The translations under genes were made by a program, and so were the position numbers. From Roseibium aggregatum (lineage in GTDB: Bacteria > Pseudomonadota > Alphaproteobacteria > Rhizobiales > Stappiaceae), in NCBI RefSeq assembly GCF_014692675.1, contig NZ_JABFCZ010000006.1, positions 124,001 to 188,000 of the forward strand: 64,000 bases of DNA, read 5' to 3'. Positions 1 through 9,053 of this stretch are shown here, piece after piece. Every line of letters begins with the position of its first letter. Position 1 is the stretch's first letter. The notes beneath the pieces are model-generated. The model ran no database searches and was not told the DNA's origin. It saw nothing but the letters and a program-made list of their open reading frames with translations.

Positions 1-1066
1 ACACGAAACCTCGGCCACAGGCAACATATTCGGCGACCGGTTCAACGCGGACGGGCCGCAGTGCTTCCGCGTCGGTGCGGCGGACGTCAGTCGAAGCGGC
101 GACGATCCGAAGGACGACGACAGCTGGAGTGTCGGCGAGACGCGGCTGTTTCCCGAGAAGCTGGACAGTCGTCCGCGGGATGGTGCCAAGCTCGGCTCCC
201 AGAGGCTGTTCGACGAGATGCGCCAGCTCCTGAAGCAGCAGGAAACCGACGTCATCGCCTACATCCATGGCTTCGCCAATTCGTTCCAGAACTCCGTGCG
301 CCGGGCGGCGGCCCTGCAGGAACTATACAGCACGCCCGAGCAGCCGGTGGTGGTGTTCCTGTTCTCCTGGCCTTCGAACGGCAAGGTGCAGCCGGCCTGG
401 AACTATTTTTCCGACCGGGAAGACGCGGAAGCTTCCGGCCTCGCCATGGGCCGAGCCCTGATGCGGCTGGTGGAATTCCTGAAGGAAATGCGCCGGCAGG
501 ACCAAAAGACCATACTTGAAGCGCGCCGGGCGGGCGGGGTTCCCGATCGCGAGGCGCTGGTCCAGTGTACCCGGCGGCTTCATATCCTGGCTCATTCCAT
601 GGGCAACTGGGCGCTGCGTCATGCCCTGCGCAAATACGCCGAACTCAACGCGGGCAAGATCGACCGTGTGATCGATTGCACCTTCCTGATGGCGGCGGAC
701 GAGGACAATGACGCGATGCAGGAGCGCATGAAACTGGAGCGGCTGGACGAACTGGCCAACCGCATCTTCGTCTATCACGCCTCCAACGATGTCGCCCTGA
801 CGATCTCGGACACCACGAAAGGCCTGCCGGACCGGCTCGGCTCCGACGGGCCGAAGAACCTGGACCGGGTGGGCGAGCGCGTGTTCGCCATCGATTGCCA
901 CAAGATCAGCGAGACCGAATTCACCCAGGGCCGGCACCAGTATTACCGCCTGCGCGACGAGGCCATCCGCGATGTGCAGGCGACCCTTGCGGACCAGCCC
1001 CAGGACGGGCGCCCGGGACGGCAGGTTCTGCGGCCGGGGAGAAGCTGGCGGCTCTCGCCCGCGTGA
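1..1066 (+). CDS. alpha/beta hydrolase, DUF900 type (5' end outside window)
   Basis: The frame is open from base 2, so the start lies upstream of the window; about 354 codons are visible. An oxyanion-type segment YIHGFANSF near visible residue 80 and a nucleophile motif LAHSMGN about 120 residues later are those of alpha/beta hydrolases of the DUF900 group. A late GRHQYYRL segment may supply the catalytic His. No signal peptide can be judged. The substrate is unknown; the family includes putative lipases and esterases. It converges on the desaturase remnant, with only 60 bases between the two stops. The hydrolase fold is secure; the family name is from motif memory. Confidence 0.8.
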   Translation, partial: HETSATGNIFGDRFNADGPQCFRVGAADVSRSGDDPKDDDSWSVGETRLFPEKLDSRPRDGAKLGSQRLFDEMRQLLKQQETDVIAYIHGFANSFQNSVRRAAALQELYSTPEQPVVVFLFSWPSNGKVQPAWNYFSDREDAEASGLAMGRALMRLVEFLKEMRRQDQKTILEARRAGGVPDREALVQCTRRLHILAHSMGNWALRHALRKYAELNAGKIDRVIDCTFLMAADEDNDAMQERMKLERLDELANRIFVYHASNDVALTISDTTKGLPDRLGSDGPKNLDRVGERVFAIDCHKISETEFTQGRHQYYRLRDEAIRDVQATLADQPQDGRPGRQVLRPGRSWRLSPA

Positions 1067-1126
1067 TTTTGCGGGCCGAAGGCGGTTGCTTTCGGGGATC
1101 CCGGAGTTGACGTCAGGCGCCCGTCT

Positions 1127-2164
1127 TCAAATTTCGGCTGCGCGCGCCTGCCGGAAGGATACAAGCCGTCCGGCGTTTTCGTCCCACAGGACGAGCTTCA
1201 CGCATCTCAGGCTCTGCAAAAGGGTGATGCGGCCGACATCGCGCAGTTCGGGATGATCGCGCAGCACTTCCGGGAGGCGATAAAATGGAATTTTGGCCGC
1301 CAGGTGATGAATGTGATGGATGCCGATGTTACCGGTGATTCAGCGTAGCGGAAAGGGAAGGTCGTAATGCGAGCTGCCGTGGAGTGCGGCGTGCTGGAAG
1401 TCCCAGTCACCATCCCCGGACCAGTGCGTTTCCTCGAACTGATGCTGGATGTAGAACAGCCAGACCCCCGCGCTGGCCGCCATCCAGGTGATCGGAAGCT
1501 GCACCAGCAGAAACGGACCGATGCCGACAAGCCACATCATGAGCACGACCGGAAGGGCGATGCCGAGATTGGTGGCGAGGGTCGAGATCCAGGGCTGGGT
1601 GCCGGCGCGCATCAGGCCGAAAGGCAGCCGGTACTGGCAGACAAACAGCCAGGCGGGACCGAAGCCGAACAGGATCAGCGGATGGCGGTAGAGCCAGTAA
1701 CGTATGCGACCCCACCAGGGCAGGGCGCGATATTCGCGTACCGTCAGCGTATCGACGTCGCCGACCCCGCGCCGGTCCAGATTACCGGCCGAGGCATGGT
1801 GAACCGCATGGGTGCGGCGCCAGTAGTCATAGGGCGTGAGGGTGAAGACGCCGATGATCCGGCCGATCCAGTCATTGAGGCTCCGCCGTTCGAAAAGGGT
1901 GCCGTGGCCGAAGTCGTGCTGCAGGATGAACAGGCGGACCAGAAAGCCGGCGGCGGGAATGGTGAATAGGAGCCCCCACCAGTGGTCGTGGACGATGGCA
2001 ACGGCGGCCAGAGCCCACAGGGCGGCGAATGAGAGAACCGTTACGGCTATCTCGACCGTGCTTCTGAGAGGGCTCGGTTTCCGGTACCGTGCGAGGACCT
2101 GCACCCAGGAGCGTTCGCTTTCCGTCACCGCGGTGTGTGTGGCAGTCGATGTTTTCAAATCCAT
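1127..2164 (-). pseudogene. fatty acid desaturase interrupted by an in-frame TGA
   Basis: Membrane di-iron fatty acid desaturase. The first 274 codons run from ATG 2164 to a TGA at 1340-1342 and contain hydrophobic helices plus two of the three histidine boxes, HDFGH and HAVHH. Beyond the TGA the same frame stays open for 70 more codons to a TGA at 1127-1129 and carries the third box in GNIGIHHIHHL, then a typical desaturase tail. The TGA sits where relatives have Trp (PLR-W-ITGNIG), a TGG to TGA change. Without the interruption the protein would be 345 residues, a normal length. As written, the product lacks one set of iron ligands and should be inactive. A sequencing error is the main alternative. 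Confidence 0.85.
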
Positions 2165-2205
2165 TCCATCTGTAATGGAGGCAATAGACTCCGCAGAGCC
2201 TGGCC

Positions 2206-2433
2206 TCAGTCCTCGGATGCGGCCGATTTTCCGTGGTTGTCGGCTTTGGGTCCGGTTTTTGCGGCTTCGGTTTCCCGCGCAAGCATGTCCAGGCGGGCTG
2301 CCTTGAGCCTTTGGGTCTTGGCGTTCCGGGCGTCAGCCTCTGTCTGCACAATTTCCTTGGCGACGCGTTTGGTGGTTTCGGCCCTGGCTTCCGCAGTCTG
2401 CCGGATTGACTGGAAGCGGATCTCCTTGGTCAT
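2206..2433 (-). CDS. small Lys/Arg/Ala-rich helical protein, unknown function
   Basis: A 75-residue protein starting MTKEIRFQSIRQTAEAR. It is almost entirely charged and Ala-rich and should form one long amphipathic helix, with a polar tail. I chose ATG 2433 because GGAAGGA lies 9 bases upstream; a TTG 18 bases earlier would overlap that site. It lies 31 bases beyond the terminator of the cold shock gene on the same strand, so it may be a separate transcript. The product is not recognised. Coding status rests on the clean start signal and biased composition. Confidence 0.6.
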   Translation of the reverse strand: MTKEIRFQSIRQTAEARAETTKRVAKEIVQTEADARNAKTQRLKAARLDMLARETEAAKTGPKADNHGKSAASED

Positions 2434-2463
2434 GGCATTCTGTCCTTCCAAACCGATATAAGC

Positions 2464-2492
2464 AAAAAAGGCCGGGTTGGGACCCGGCCTTT
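2464..2492 (-). terminator. rho-independent terminator of the cold shock gene
   Basis: On the minus strand an 11-bp perfect stem (AAAGGCCGGGT pairing with ACCCGGCCTTT, loop of 4) is followed by a run of six T. It lies about 60 bases past the cold shock gene stop. A weaker GC hairpin sits at about 2524-2540 within the 3' untranslated region. Confidence 0.85.
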
Positions 2493-2549
2493 CTGTTCAC
2501 CTAGGTGAAATGTGCCTGGATAGTCCCGGTCTGGAACCGGGAACAGGCG

Positions 2550-2759
2550 TCAGACGAGCTGCAGGTTGTCGGCAGCCGACTTGCCCGAGCGCTTGTCCTG
2601 GACAACTTCGAAGCTCAGCTTCTGGCCTTCCGTGATCGGCGGAATGCCGGCGCGTTCGACAGCAGTCACATGGACGAAAACGTCCGCGCCGCCGTCGTCC
2701 GGCTGAATGAAGCCGAAGCCTTTGGTGGAATTGAAGAACTTCACGGTTCCGATGGTCAT
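2550..2759 (-). CDS. cspA: cold shock protein, CspA family
   Basis: A 69-residue single cold-shock domain (OB fold) protein that binds single-stranded RNA or DNA and acts as an RNA chaperone in the cytoplasm. RNP1 is seen as KGFGFIQP (about residues 13-20) and RNP2 as VFVHVTAV (about 27-34). Length and ending (SAADNLQLV) are normal for the alphaproteobacterial family. The start ATG 2759 follows a purine-rich GGAAA stretch. About 140 bases of upstream DNA before the next recognisable element would fit the long leader typical of csp genes, though leader folding was not computed. A strong terminator follows. Confidence 0.95.
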   Translation of the reverse strand: MTIGTVKFFNSTKGFGFIQPDDGGADVFVHVTAVERAGIPPITEGQKLSFEVVQDKRSGKSAADNLQLV

Positions 2760-3391
2760 AACGATTTCCTTTCAATCGGTCATGATAGTTTGCACTCCCG
2801 CGTTTCGCGCGCGCGTGCGGTTAGGTCGACGTTGATAGGGAAGATCGTTTCGGGCGGCGTGAGCCGCTTTGTCACAAAGTTCGTCAAACAATATCGATGG
2901 GCGGTTATCTAGGTCAGGATCATGTTGGAAACAAGGCATTTTTGAAAAAGTTCGATTTATAGTTTGGAGAAACTTCTCCCGGAAAGAAAAACAGGTTTCC
3001 AGATGCAGGGTGCCAGGAAGACTTGGCCGCCGATACCGGTACACCAGGTCTTCCCGGTCTTGCCCTGCCTCCGGTTACGGATGCAGCTTCGCGCCTTCTT
3101 CAGTGTCGGGCCAGGAATTCATCGGCCTCGGCCGGATCGAGGCCCGGCCGGGAAAGGGGAAGGAGCGGGGCAATGCCAGCCCGAAGGACAGTGACCCGAC
3201 TATCTGATGCCGGGGCCGGGAGCTTGGCCGCAAACATCAGGAGGTTGGATAATCAGGTCCCTATTCGAGGCAGCGTGCCCGCATTCCGGAACGGTCCGCT
3301 TCGTGTCGATCGGTCTGTTTCCCGGCTCCTTCCCACCTTTCGAAACGCAGCCTAGCATTTGCCCCATGCGCCGTGCTTCCCAAAAGGCGTT
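2760..3391. other. intergenic region without a credible gene
   Basis: Divergent spacer between the cold shock gene and the histidine kinase. Short frames on both strands lack family resemblance, plausible composition and start signals. The part next to 2760 should hold the cold shock promoter and leader. I see nothing else I can name before the inverted repeat at 3392. Confidence 0.5.
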
Positions 3392-3426
3392 GGGAACATT
3401 TGGCAAATTGGTTGCCAAATGTTCCC
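3392..3426. promoter_or_regulatory. 15-bp perfect inverted repeat upstream of the two-component operon
   Basis: GGGAACATTTGGCAA at 3392-3406 is repeated exactly as its reverse complement at 3412-3426, with a 5-base spacer ATTGG. It ends 72 bases before the chosen GTG start of the kinase. It could be an operator, perhaps for the LuxR-type regulator encoded by the operon, or an mRNA hairpin. There is no T-run, which argues against a terminator. Confidence 0.6.
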
Positions 3427-3498
3427 GGATGTCCGTTCTTTCATCGACGGATCCCGTTCCCGGAGCTACGATCTCTGGCCAAGGTTGAGGAGGAAGTC

Positions 3499-4908
3499 GT
3501 GTTCGGACGGATGCATCTGCAGCACCAGGTCGTGCTTTGCATATGCCTGGTTCACCTGATCGCGTTGTCCCTGACGACGACATTTCTCGTGATCAACGCG
3601 CGGGATGCGGTCAGGGTGGAGGTCGAGTCGGGCGCGAAAAGCGCACGGGCGCTCGTGCTGGCAAGCCTCGGCTATGCCCTTCAGCAGGTCGCACCTTCCG
3701 AAGTTCTGCCGCGCCTTGCCGACACCCTGGTGGAACCGCGGCACGTCACTCTTTCCCTCGTCGACGCGCGCCGCGGTCTTCTGCCGCTGCGCGAAGTCGA
3801 TGCGGCGGGGCCTGAGGATGCCGTTCCGGGCTGGTTCGTGCGGTTGGTGAAGCCCGGCTTCAGGGAAATACGGATCCCGGTCGCGTTAAACGGCACCCGC
3901 TACGGCTACGTCTCGATCACCCCGGCGCCCGGCGACGGGATTGCCGAGGTCTGGCACAATGTCGCCGGCATTTTCTGGATCGTCGCCGCAACGGCGGCGG
4001 TCTCGGCGGTCGTCCTGGTCTGGCTGGTCAACCGGTCGCTTCGGCCCCTCGACACCTTGCGCAGGGCACTCGCCCGGCTTCGGGAGGGAAAGCTTTCGAC
4101 AAGGCTCGGCCGCAGCGCCGGCGCAGATCTTGTTCCCATATTCGAGGGCTTTGACGAGATGTCGGAGGCTCTGGAGAGCGCCGAGGCGGACCGGGCCCGG
4201 CTGAACCGCCGTATTGTCGAAGTCGGCGACGCCGAGCGGCGCACCATCGCCATGGAACTGCATGACGAGTTCGGACCCTGTCTATTCGGTCTGAAGGTCA
4301 AGGCATCCGCAATCGCCCGCGCCGCTGAAACGGCTGGAGACCCGGACCTTGGAGAGAATGCCGCGGCCATCCAGTCGATCGTCGCGCAGATCCAGGCCTC
4401 CAACAGTCGCCTGCTGACAACGCTCAGGCCGATGGCCATCGGCCAGTTGCCGCTCGTCGATGCGCTCCAGGATCTTTTTCAGGCGTTCCGCAAGACCCAT
4501 CCGGATATCGACTGGCAGGTCGATCTGCCGCAAGCCTTGCCCGACACGCCGGAGATCGTCGACCTTACGGTCTACCGGTTTTTCCAGGAGGGGGTGACGA
4601 ACGCCCTTCGCCACGGCCAGCCGGGCCGCATCGCCGCCTCCCTGTCGCAACAACAGGATGCGGATGCCGGTCCGGTCCTGCGTCTCGCCGTCGAAGACGA
4701 TGGCGTGGGTATGAAAGAGGTCCTGACGGACAGCATGACCGGCAACCGGGGCGAGGGACGCGGCCTGGCTGCCATGCGCGACCGGATCGACGCCGTCGGC
4801 GGTCAATTGACCATCGGTTCGGCCGAAGGCGGAGGCACACGGCTGATTTCCAGCGTGCCTCTCCTGTCTCTGCCGGATAACGCCTTGGAGCTGCGGGCTG
4901 TCTCATGA
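3499..4908 (+). CDS. sensor histidine kinase, NarL/UhpB (HisKA_3) type
   Basis: A 469-residue inner-membrane kinase. A first membrane helix (about 7-31), a roughly 120-residue periplasmic sensor region, a second helix (about 153-176), a HAMP segment (VNRSLRPLDTLRRALARL), a HisKA_3 box MELHDEFG with the phospho-acceptor His near residue 255, then an ATPase domain with EGVTNALRH, EDDGVGM and GRGLAAMRDR. It autophosphorylates and passes phosphate to the overlapping response regulator (ATGA overlap at 4905). I prefer GTG 3499 because GAGGAGGAAG lies just upstream; an earlier ATG at 3373 would place the 15-bp palindrome inside the coding region. The signal is unknown; no ligand motif is recognisable in the periplasmic part. 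Confidence 0.9.
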   Translation: MFGRMHLQHQVVLCICLVHLIALSLTTTFLVINARDAVRVEVESGAKSARALVLASLGYALQQVAPSEVLPRLADTLVEPRHVTLSLVDARRGLLPLREVDAAGPEDAVPGWFVRLVKPGFREIRIPVALNGTRYGYVSITPAPGDGIAEVWHNVAGIFWIVAATAAVSAVVLVWLVNRSLRPLDTLRRALARLREGKLSTRLGRSAGADLVPIFEGFDEMSEALESAEADRARLNRRIVEVGDAERRTIAMELHDEFGPCLFGLKVKASAIARAAETAGDPDLGENAAAIQSIVAQIQASNSRLLTTLRPMAIGQLPLVDALQDLFQAFRKTHPDIDWQVDLPQALPDTPEIVDLTVYRFFQEGVTNALRHGQPGRIAASLSQQQDADAGPVLRLAVEDDGVGMKEVLTDSMTGNRGEGRGLAAMRDRIDAVGGQLTIGSAEGGGTRLISSVPLLSLPDNALELRAVS

Positions 4909-5531
4909 AATCTGCACTCGTCATAGACGACCATCCGGTCACCCATCTGGGCTGCGGCCAGTTGCTGCGCGAGCTGGACTACGATCCGGTGCTGGAGGCG
5001 CTCACCGATCGGGACGCGCTCTCCCTCGCAGAGGTGTATCTGCCCGGCCTGATCGTTCTCGATCTCGGCATGCCCGGCCTCGGAGGCCTGAACCTTATCG
5101 AGCCCTTGCTGCGCCGGACGCCGACGGCCCGCATCCTGATCTTCTCGATGAACGAACAGGCCGCCTTCGTTTCCAAGGCGCTTGCCGCCGGTGCCTCCGG
5201 ATATCTGAGCAAGAATTCGGGGCCGGACGATTTTCTCGACGCGGTCCGGACCCTGGAAGCGGGCAAGGCCTATCTTCCCCATGACATGGCCATGGCAGTG
5301 GCAACGGCGAAGATCGGCGGCCACGCCGACCCCCTGTCCACGCTGACGGAACGCGAGCACCAGGTCTTGCGCCTGCTCGGCGAGGGCCAGGATCTCCAGT
5401 CGATCGCTGACGCGCTGCGGGTCAGCTACAAGACGGCGGCCAACGCGTCCTCCGCGATCAAGAGAAAACTCGGCGCCAAGAGCACGACGGAACTGATCCG
5501 CTACGCCATTTCCGCGGGTGTGGTCAGTTAG
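4905..5531 (+). CDS. response regulator, NarL/LuxR family
   Basis: A 208-residue cytoplasmic regulator. The receiver domain shows the acidic pair D8-D9, the phospho-acceptor D53 in VLDLGMPG and the conserved Lys in YLSKNSG. A LuxR-type helix-turn-helix occupies the last 65 residues (TLTEREHQVLRLLGEG, then IADALRVSYKTAANASSAIK). It overlaps the kinase stop by 4 bases, so the two are translationally coupled and surely cognate. The recognition helix is Ala-rich compared with the usual KTVANH form, so its DNA site may be atypical. The palindrome at 3392-3426 is a candidate target. Confidence 0.93.
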   Translation: MKSALVIDDHPVTHLGCGQLLRELDYDPVLEALTDRDALSLAEVYLPGLIVLDLGMPGLGGLNLIEPLLRRTPTARILIFSMNEQAAFVSKALAAGASGYLSKNSGPDDFLDAVRTLEAGKAYLPHDMAMAVATAKIGGHADPLSTLTEREHQVLRLLGEGQDLQSIADALRVSYKTAANASSAIKRKLGAKSTTELIRYAISAGVVS

Positions 5532-5565
5532 TGCACCAGGCTCTACTCTTTTTGCATTCGAGCGC

Positions 5566-6033
5566 TTATTGGTACTCGTCCCGATGCCGGGCGAAGTCTT
5601 CCAGCAAGGACGGGAAATCCTCCGGGGGAGGGAAACCGTCAAAACTGTGTCTTGCCGGCGTTTCGACCCAGGAAAGTTTCTCGGAGGTCATGGTTTCCAT
5701 GAAGGGTCTGGTCCACGCCGGATCTTCGAGCAGGGTGGGGCGCACGTTTATCAGGCCTTCGAGAGCGGGGATCCTCGTGAACATCCATGTCTTGCAGCTT
5801 GGGCAGAAGAAATGGTCCAGATCCGGGCCCTGCAGTCCGCGCTTCACCGGGTCTCCTGCGGTGATGGTGAACGCAGACTCAGGAAAAATCGCTGAAAGGG
5901 AATAGGCGCTGGACGTCATGCGCTGGCAGCCCCGGCAATGGCATGCCGCGGTGATGACCGGCGGTGCGGAAACCTCGAAACGGACGTCACCGCACCGACA
6001 GGTGCCTATAAGTGGGGGGTGCGGGCTGTTCAT
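5566..6033 (-). CDS. GFA family (CENP-V/glutathione-dependent formaldehyde-activating enzyme fold)
   Basis: A 155-residue zinc protein with the ligand pattern of the family: CRCGDVRFE near the start, CHCRGCQR about 20 residues later and FFCPSCKT near residue 75. Members of this fold are annotated as glutathione-dependent formaldehyde-activating enzymes, but few have proven activity. ATG 6033 is preferred over the longer reading because GAGGT lies 9 bases upstream and the family normally begins close to the first Cys motif. It converges on the response regulator with 34 bases between stops and is probably monocistronic. Confidence 0.88.
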   Translation of the reverse strand: MNSPHPPLIGTCRCGDVRFEVSAPPVITAACHCRGCQRMTSSAYSLSAIFPESAFTITAGDPVKRGLQGPDLDHFFCPSCKTWMFTRIPALEGLINVRPTLLEDPAWTRPFMETMTSEKLSWVETPARHSFDGFPPPEDFPSLLEDFARHRDEYQ

Positions 6034-6147
6034 GGGACATACCTCATTTCGAGTTCCGGGGGATGAGTCGAAAGCACGACGCCACCTGTCTGCATTCCCC
6101 GGCACCAGAGATCAAGGAGCCTGTCGCAGACGTGTCTGCGATTCAAC

Positions 6148-6250
6148 TTACGCCCCCGCGCCGCTCAGGTCGATCAGGGCATGGAGCATGAGGTTCGCGC
6201 CTTTTTCGATGTCGGGCCAGTCGCTGAATTCGCCGGGCGCGTGGCTGGGG
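6148..6250 (-). pseudogene. duplicated 3' fragment of the M20 amidohydrolase gene
   Basis: Bases 6151-6247 match 11046-11142, the 3' end of the amidohydrolase gene, with 3 differences in 97. The fragment encodes the same ending (HAPGEFS.WPDIEKGANLM and on to LSGAGA), here with TAA as stop in place of TGA. Weaker similarity continues for about 15 bases past a 12-base gap and is then lost. It has no start and cannot make a functional enzyme. It lies just beyond the two envelope genes that separate it from the intact copy, so the pair of copies brackets that block. Confidence 0.85.
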
Positions 6251-6347
6251 GCGAAGATCATCGGACAGCCGGAAAAGACCGGTTTCCAGTTCGGAAGGTC
6301 GGAATGAATGGTACTGGGGCTCCCCCGGAATGTGCACGGCCAGCGAC

Positions 6348-9053
6348 TTATGGATGTCCAAAGCTTTCGGCCATTCGGCGGACGATCGGGTCGAATTCCT
6401 CGCGGGCAGCCGTCGGATAGGTGATCTCGAACACGTGCACGGTTTCGGCAATTCTGTCCATGATGGCTTTTCGATAGAAAATGCCGCCGTCGCGGTATCC
6501 GGAGAGCACATAGTAGCTGTGGCCGACCTTGGAGTAGGTCACCTGATCGTAGTTGCCAAGCCTCCTGTCGCGCGCCATCAGGCCCCTGGCGTCGAGATTG
6601 TCGTAGTTGAACTGGCCGAAGACGAAGAATTGCGCATTTTTATCCGGAGCAGCAAAGGTTCGACCGTCGCCATTCTGCGGCGGCGGCAGGGCGCGGAAAA
6701 GACCCGAGGGGTACTCGATATGGGTGCCGAATCGATCGTTGACATATTGTTGCCAGGCCTCGATCGGTGCGGTTGTTGATTGGGACCCCGCCGGGGCTTC
6801 GGGCAAGGTTTCCGAAACGCCCGCAGTTGAGTTGGCGGGGAGCAACTCGATGGAGGACACCCAGGCTGTGGCGTCGCCCGAAAGATATTCCACCCGGATA
6901 TGCAATGCGGTGACATCGGCCAGTATTTCGGCGATCGATGTGGTCCCCTTAAGGCGCCAACCCGGCATTAAGAACGATACCTCCTCCGTTTGCCAGTTCC
7001 TGCCGGGGACGGAGGGGAAGGCGATTGAGGCCGATTTGCCGTTGCTCTCGATGTGGATATCGCCGCGTCCGCCGAAGGAATAAGGGTCGACATAGGTGCC
7101 CGTTCCCGTGCGGACCGAAAGCCGAAGGCCGCCGATCGCGGACCAGTCCCCCAGCAGGGTGTCGGGCGCAACCATGTAACCATTGACCCCATCGCCAGCG
7201 CAGAAAGCTTCGAGTACACCCGTATCATCGGGACCGCCGGAGGGCTGCACCGAAAGGACCGCATGGTCTCCGGTCCATCCCTGTAATCCATCGGCGAAGC
7301 TGAAGCGGTGCGGCGCGGCGCCAACCACCGCATTTCCGTCTGGAGAGACGGCAGGAACGGAAGGCGATGCGTCTGCAGCGGTTCCCGGTACCGGTTTACC
7401 TGGAACCGGTTCGACGCGTTTGGCCGGATCAAAGCCTCCCTGCAAGTGGAGGCTGGCGATGAACCAGTTGTGCAGGGCCGCAAGATCGTCTTCGGACGCA
7501 TCTGTGCCTTCCAGCGTGAAGATGAAGCGCTTCTTGTCTCCGCGCGCCCGTTCCGTCACGTTCTGAATGGAAAGGCGGTTGCCGGGAAAGACGTGGGAAA
7601 TCCGTGTCACCGGCTCGTGGTCAATGATCACGTTGTCCACGCCCGTGATGTCGTCATAGCCAAGCAAAGGCTCGTCCGGGAACCACCAGAAGGCCAGGAG
7701 GGACCATTTGCCGTCCGGGCTTTCGAATATCTTGTTGTCAGGCTTGTCGTAGCTTGCCTTCCAGTCTTCCGGCAGCAAAAAGGTGACGCCTTCGACATCG
7801 ATAGCCGATACCCGAACCGCCTGCGCGGGTGGGCCGGATTGCGTCTCCGGTTCAGGGGCAGGCCGGAACGCTTGCAACTGGGGCGTTGACCCTGCAGGCA
7901 CCGTGGCGGGTGCGGCCTGCGCCTGCACCGGCGGTTTTTGCCCCGCAGATGCATCGCCGGATCCACACGACCCGAGCATTCCGGACGGATCGAATGTGAT
8001 TGCCGCAATTGCGGCCTCGTAGTCCGGTCCATCAAAAAACTCTTGAGCGCCGGAAATCGCGATCCCGACCCGGTCGCCGTCCACGCAGTCGAGCAACCGG
8101 TAATAATCAGTGCGTCCACCGAGGAGGGCTGCCCCGACCTGAAAGTCCCGCGAATTGACCGGCCAGCTGTAGAAATCGGAAAATTGATTGAAGATTACGG
8201 CCTTCTTCGCCGCCGTGCCCGGCGGAATTTCGCTTTCGGCTCCCTGGGGTCCCGTCACCGCATGCCCCCGATAGAACGAGATGCGGCCGGAGTAGATCCT
8301 GGGCCAGAAGCTGATGGCATCGTCGGAACCGCCTTCATTTACGACCCAATCGTCGGGCATGTCGTAGTTGACGAGCCCGCCGAGTGCGGTGCCCTGAGTG
8401 GACGCTGGAGCCGTGGTAGCGGCGATCTGTACACCGGACAACAGTCGCTCGATTTCGGCCCGGCGGGGAGCAAGAGGAACATTGATTGCCATGCCATGCG
8501 CGACAAGATGCTCGTTGCCTTCGACCGGGTCTGCCGAAATCAGAACGATTGCCTCGGCGGTCGTGTTGCGATCCAGTTTGAAGGACATCTCCAGCCGTCG
8601 GAACGGGAGGCCGCCGATGAGCACCTGCCGGTCGGAGGCGATCTTCGCGTCTTTGGGAACCAGGCGTTTTTCCTGGTCCAGTGACAGGCCGAACATCATC
8701 CCGGCATGGGTTTTCATGTCACCATTGAAATAGAGTTTGGACCTGTCCCTGTCCTCCACCAGAGCCCAGTCGGGCGGTACATGGGCCGTCGCATTTGCCA
8801 GGCTGAAGGCGATCCAGTCAGATGGCACCGGGATGTTGGTGGCCGTTTCGGCTGCTCCGGAATCAACGTGGGAGGCTGAAAGCTCGGCAGGGGCCGTTTT
8901 TTCCCGAGGCGCATCGGCTGCTGCTGGAGGTGGCGCCGCCTCGCTATCGTCCGTGATCCCAAACGCATCATAGTCGGACCTGGTTTGCCCCAGGACGTTG
9001 GAACCTGCGTCCAGCAGCGGCAAGAGCAGGAAAGGGATTAGGATGCGTTTCAT
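6348..9053 (-). CDS. large secreted protein with PsbP/Mog1-like repeats and a lectin-like domain
   Basis: A 901-residue protein with a signal peptide (MKRILIPFLLLPLLDAGSN, cleavage probably near VLGQ). After a Pro/Ala-rich linker come two related segments around DWIAFSLANATAHVPPDW and YDMPDDWVVNEGG, a third around VTFLLPEDWKASYD, a laminin-B/jelly-roll-like segment (FADGLQGWTGDHAV to WVSSIEL), and a last segment FGTHIEYPSGLF. The recurrent 'x-PxxW' followed by beta strands resembles PsbP/Mog1/DUF1795-type folds; this is inference. The ATG at 9053 overlaps the upstream gene stop by 4 bases. A longer frame to 9353 exists but would run through the neighbour. The role is unknown; it is likely periplasmic or surface-exposed. 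Confidence 0.75.
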   Translation of the reverse strand: MKRILIPFLLLPLLDAGSNVLGQTRSDYDAFGITDDSEAAPPPAAADAPREKTAPAELSASHVDSGAAETATNIPVPSDWIAFSLANATAHVPPDWALVEDRDRSKLYFNGDMKTHAGMMFGLSLDQEKRLVPKDAKIASDRQVLIGGLPFRRLEMSFKLDRNTTAEAIVLISADPVEGNEHLVAHGMAINVPLAPRRAEIERLLSGVQIAATTAPASTQGTALGGLVNYDMPDDWVVNEGGSDDAISFWPRIYSGRISFYRGHAVTGPQGAESEIPPGTAAKKAVIFNQFSDFYSWPVNSRDFQVGAALLGGRTDYYRLLDCVDGDRVGIAISGAQEFFDGPDYEAAIAAITFDPSGMLGSCGSGDASAGQKPPVQAQAAPATVPAGSTPQLQAFRPAPEPETQSGPPAQAVRVSAIDVEGVTFLLPEDWKASYDKPDNKIFESPDGKWSLLAFWWFPDEPLLGYDDITGVDNVIIDHEPVTRISHVFPGNRLSIQNVTERARGDKKRFIFTLEGTDASEDDLAALHNWFIASLHLQGGFDPAKRVEPVPGKPVPGTAADASPSVPAVSPDGNAVVGAAPHRFSFADGLQGWTGDHAVLSVQPSGGPDDTGVLEAFCAGDGVNGYMVAPDTLLGDWSAIGGLRLSVRTGTGTYVDPYSFGGRGDIHIESNGKSASIAFPSVPGRNWQTEEVSFLMPGWRLKGTTSIAEILADVTALHIRVEYLSGDATAWVSSIELLPANSTAGVSETLPEAPAGSQSTTAPIEAWQQYVNDRFGTHIEYPSGLFRALPPPQNGDGRTFAAPDKNAQFFVFGQFNYDNLDARGLMARDRRLGNYDQVTYSKVGHSYYVLSGYRDGGIFYRKAIMDRIAETVHVFEITYPTAAREEFDPIVRRMAESFGHP

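Noticed and set aside
1340..1342. TGA as a recoded Trp or selenocysteine codon
   Set aside because: TGA is a normal stop for many genes here and no selenocysteine element is visible; a simple base change is more likely.
2869..3355. Small genes in the spacer before the kinase
   Set aside because: Several overlapping frames with random composition and no start signals.
3373..3498. Extra 42 N-terminal residues for the histidine kinase
   Set aside because: This reading crosses the 15-bp palindrome, has no ribosome site and looks unlike a protein start; the GTG at 3499 has GAGGAGG just upstream.
5518..6307. Frames on the plus strand opposite the GFA gene
   Set aside because: Shadows of the GFA gene and of the amidohydrolase fragment.
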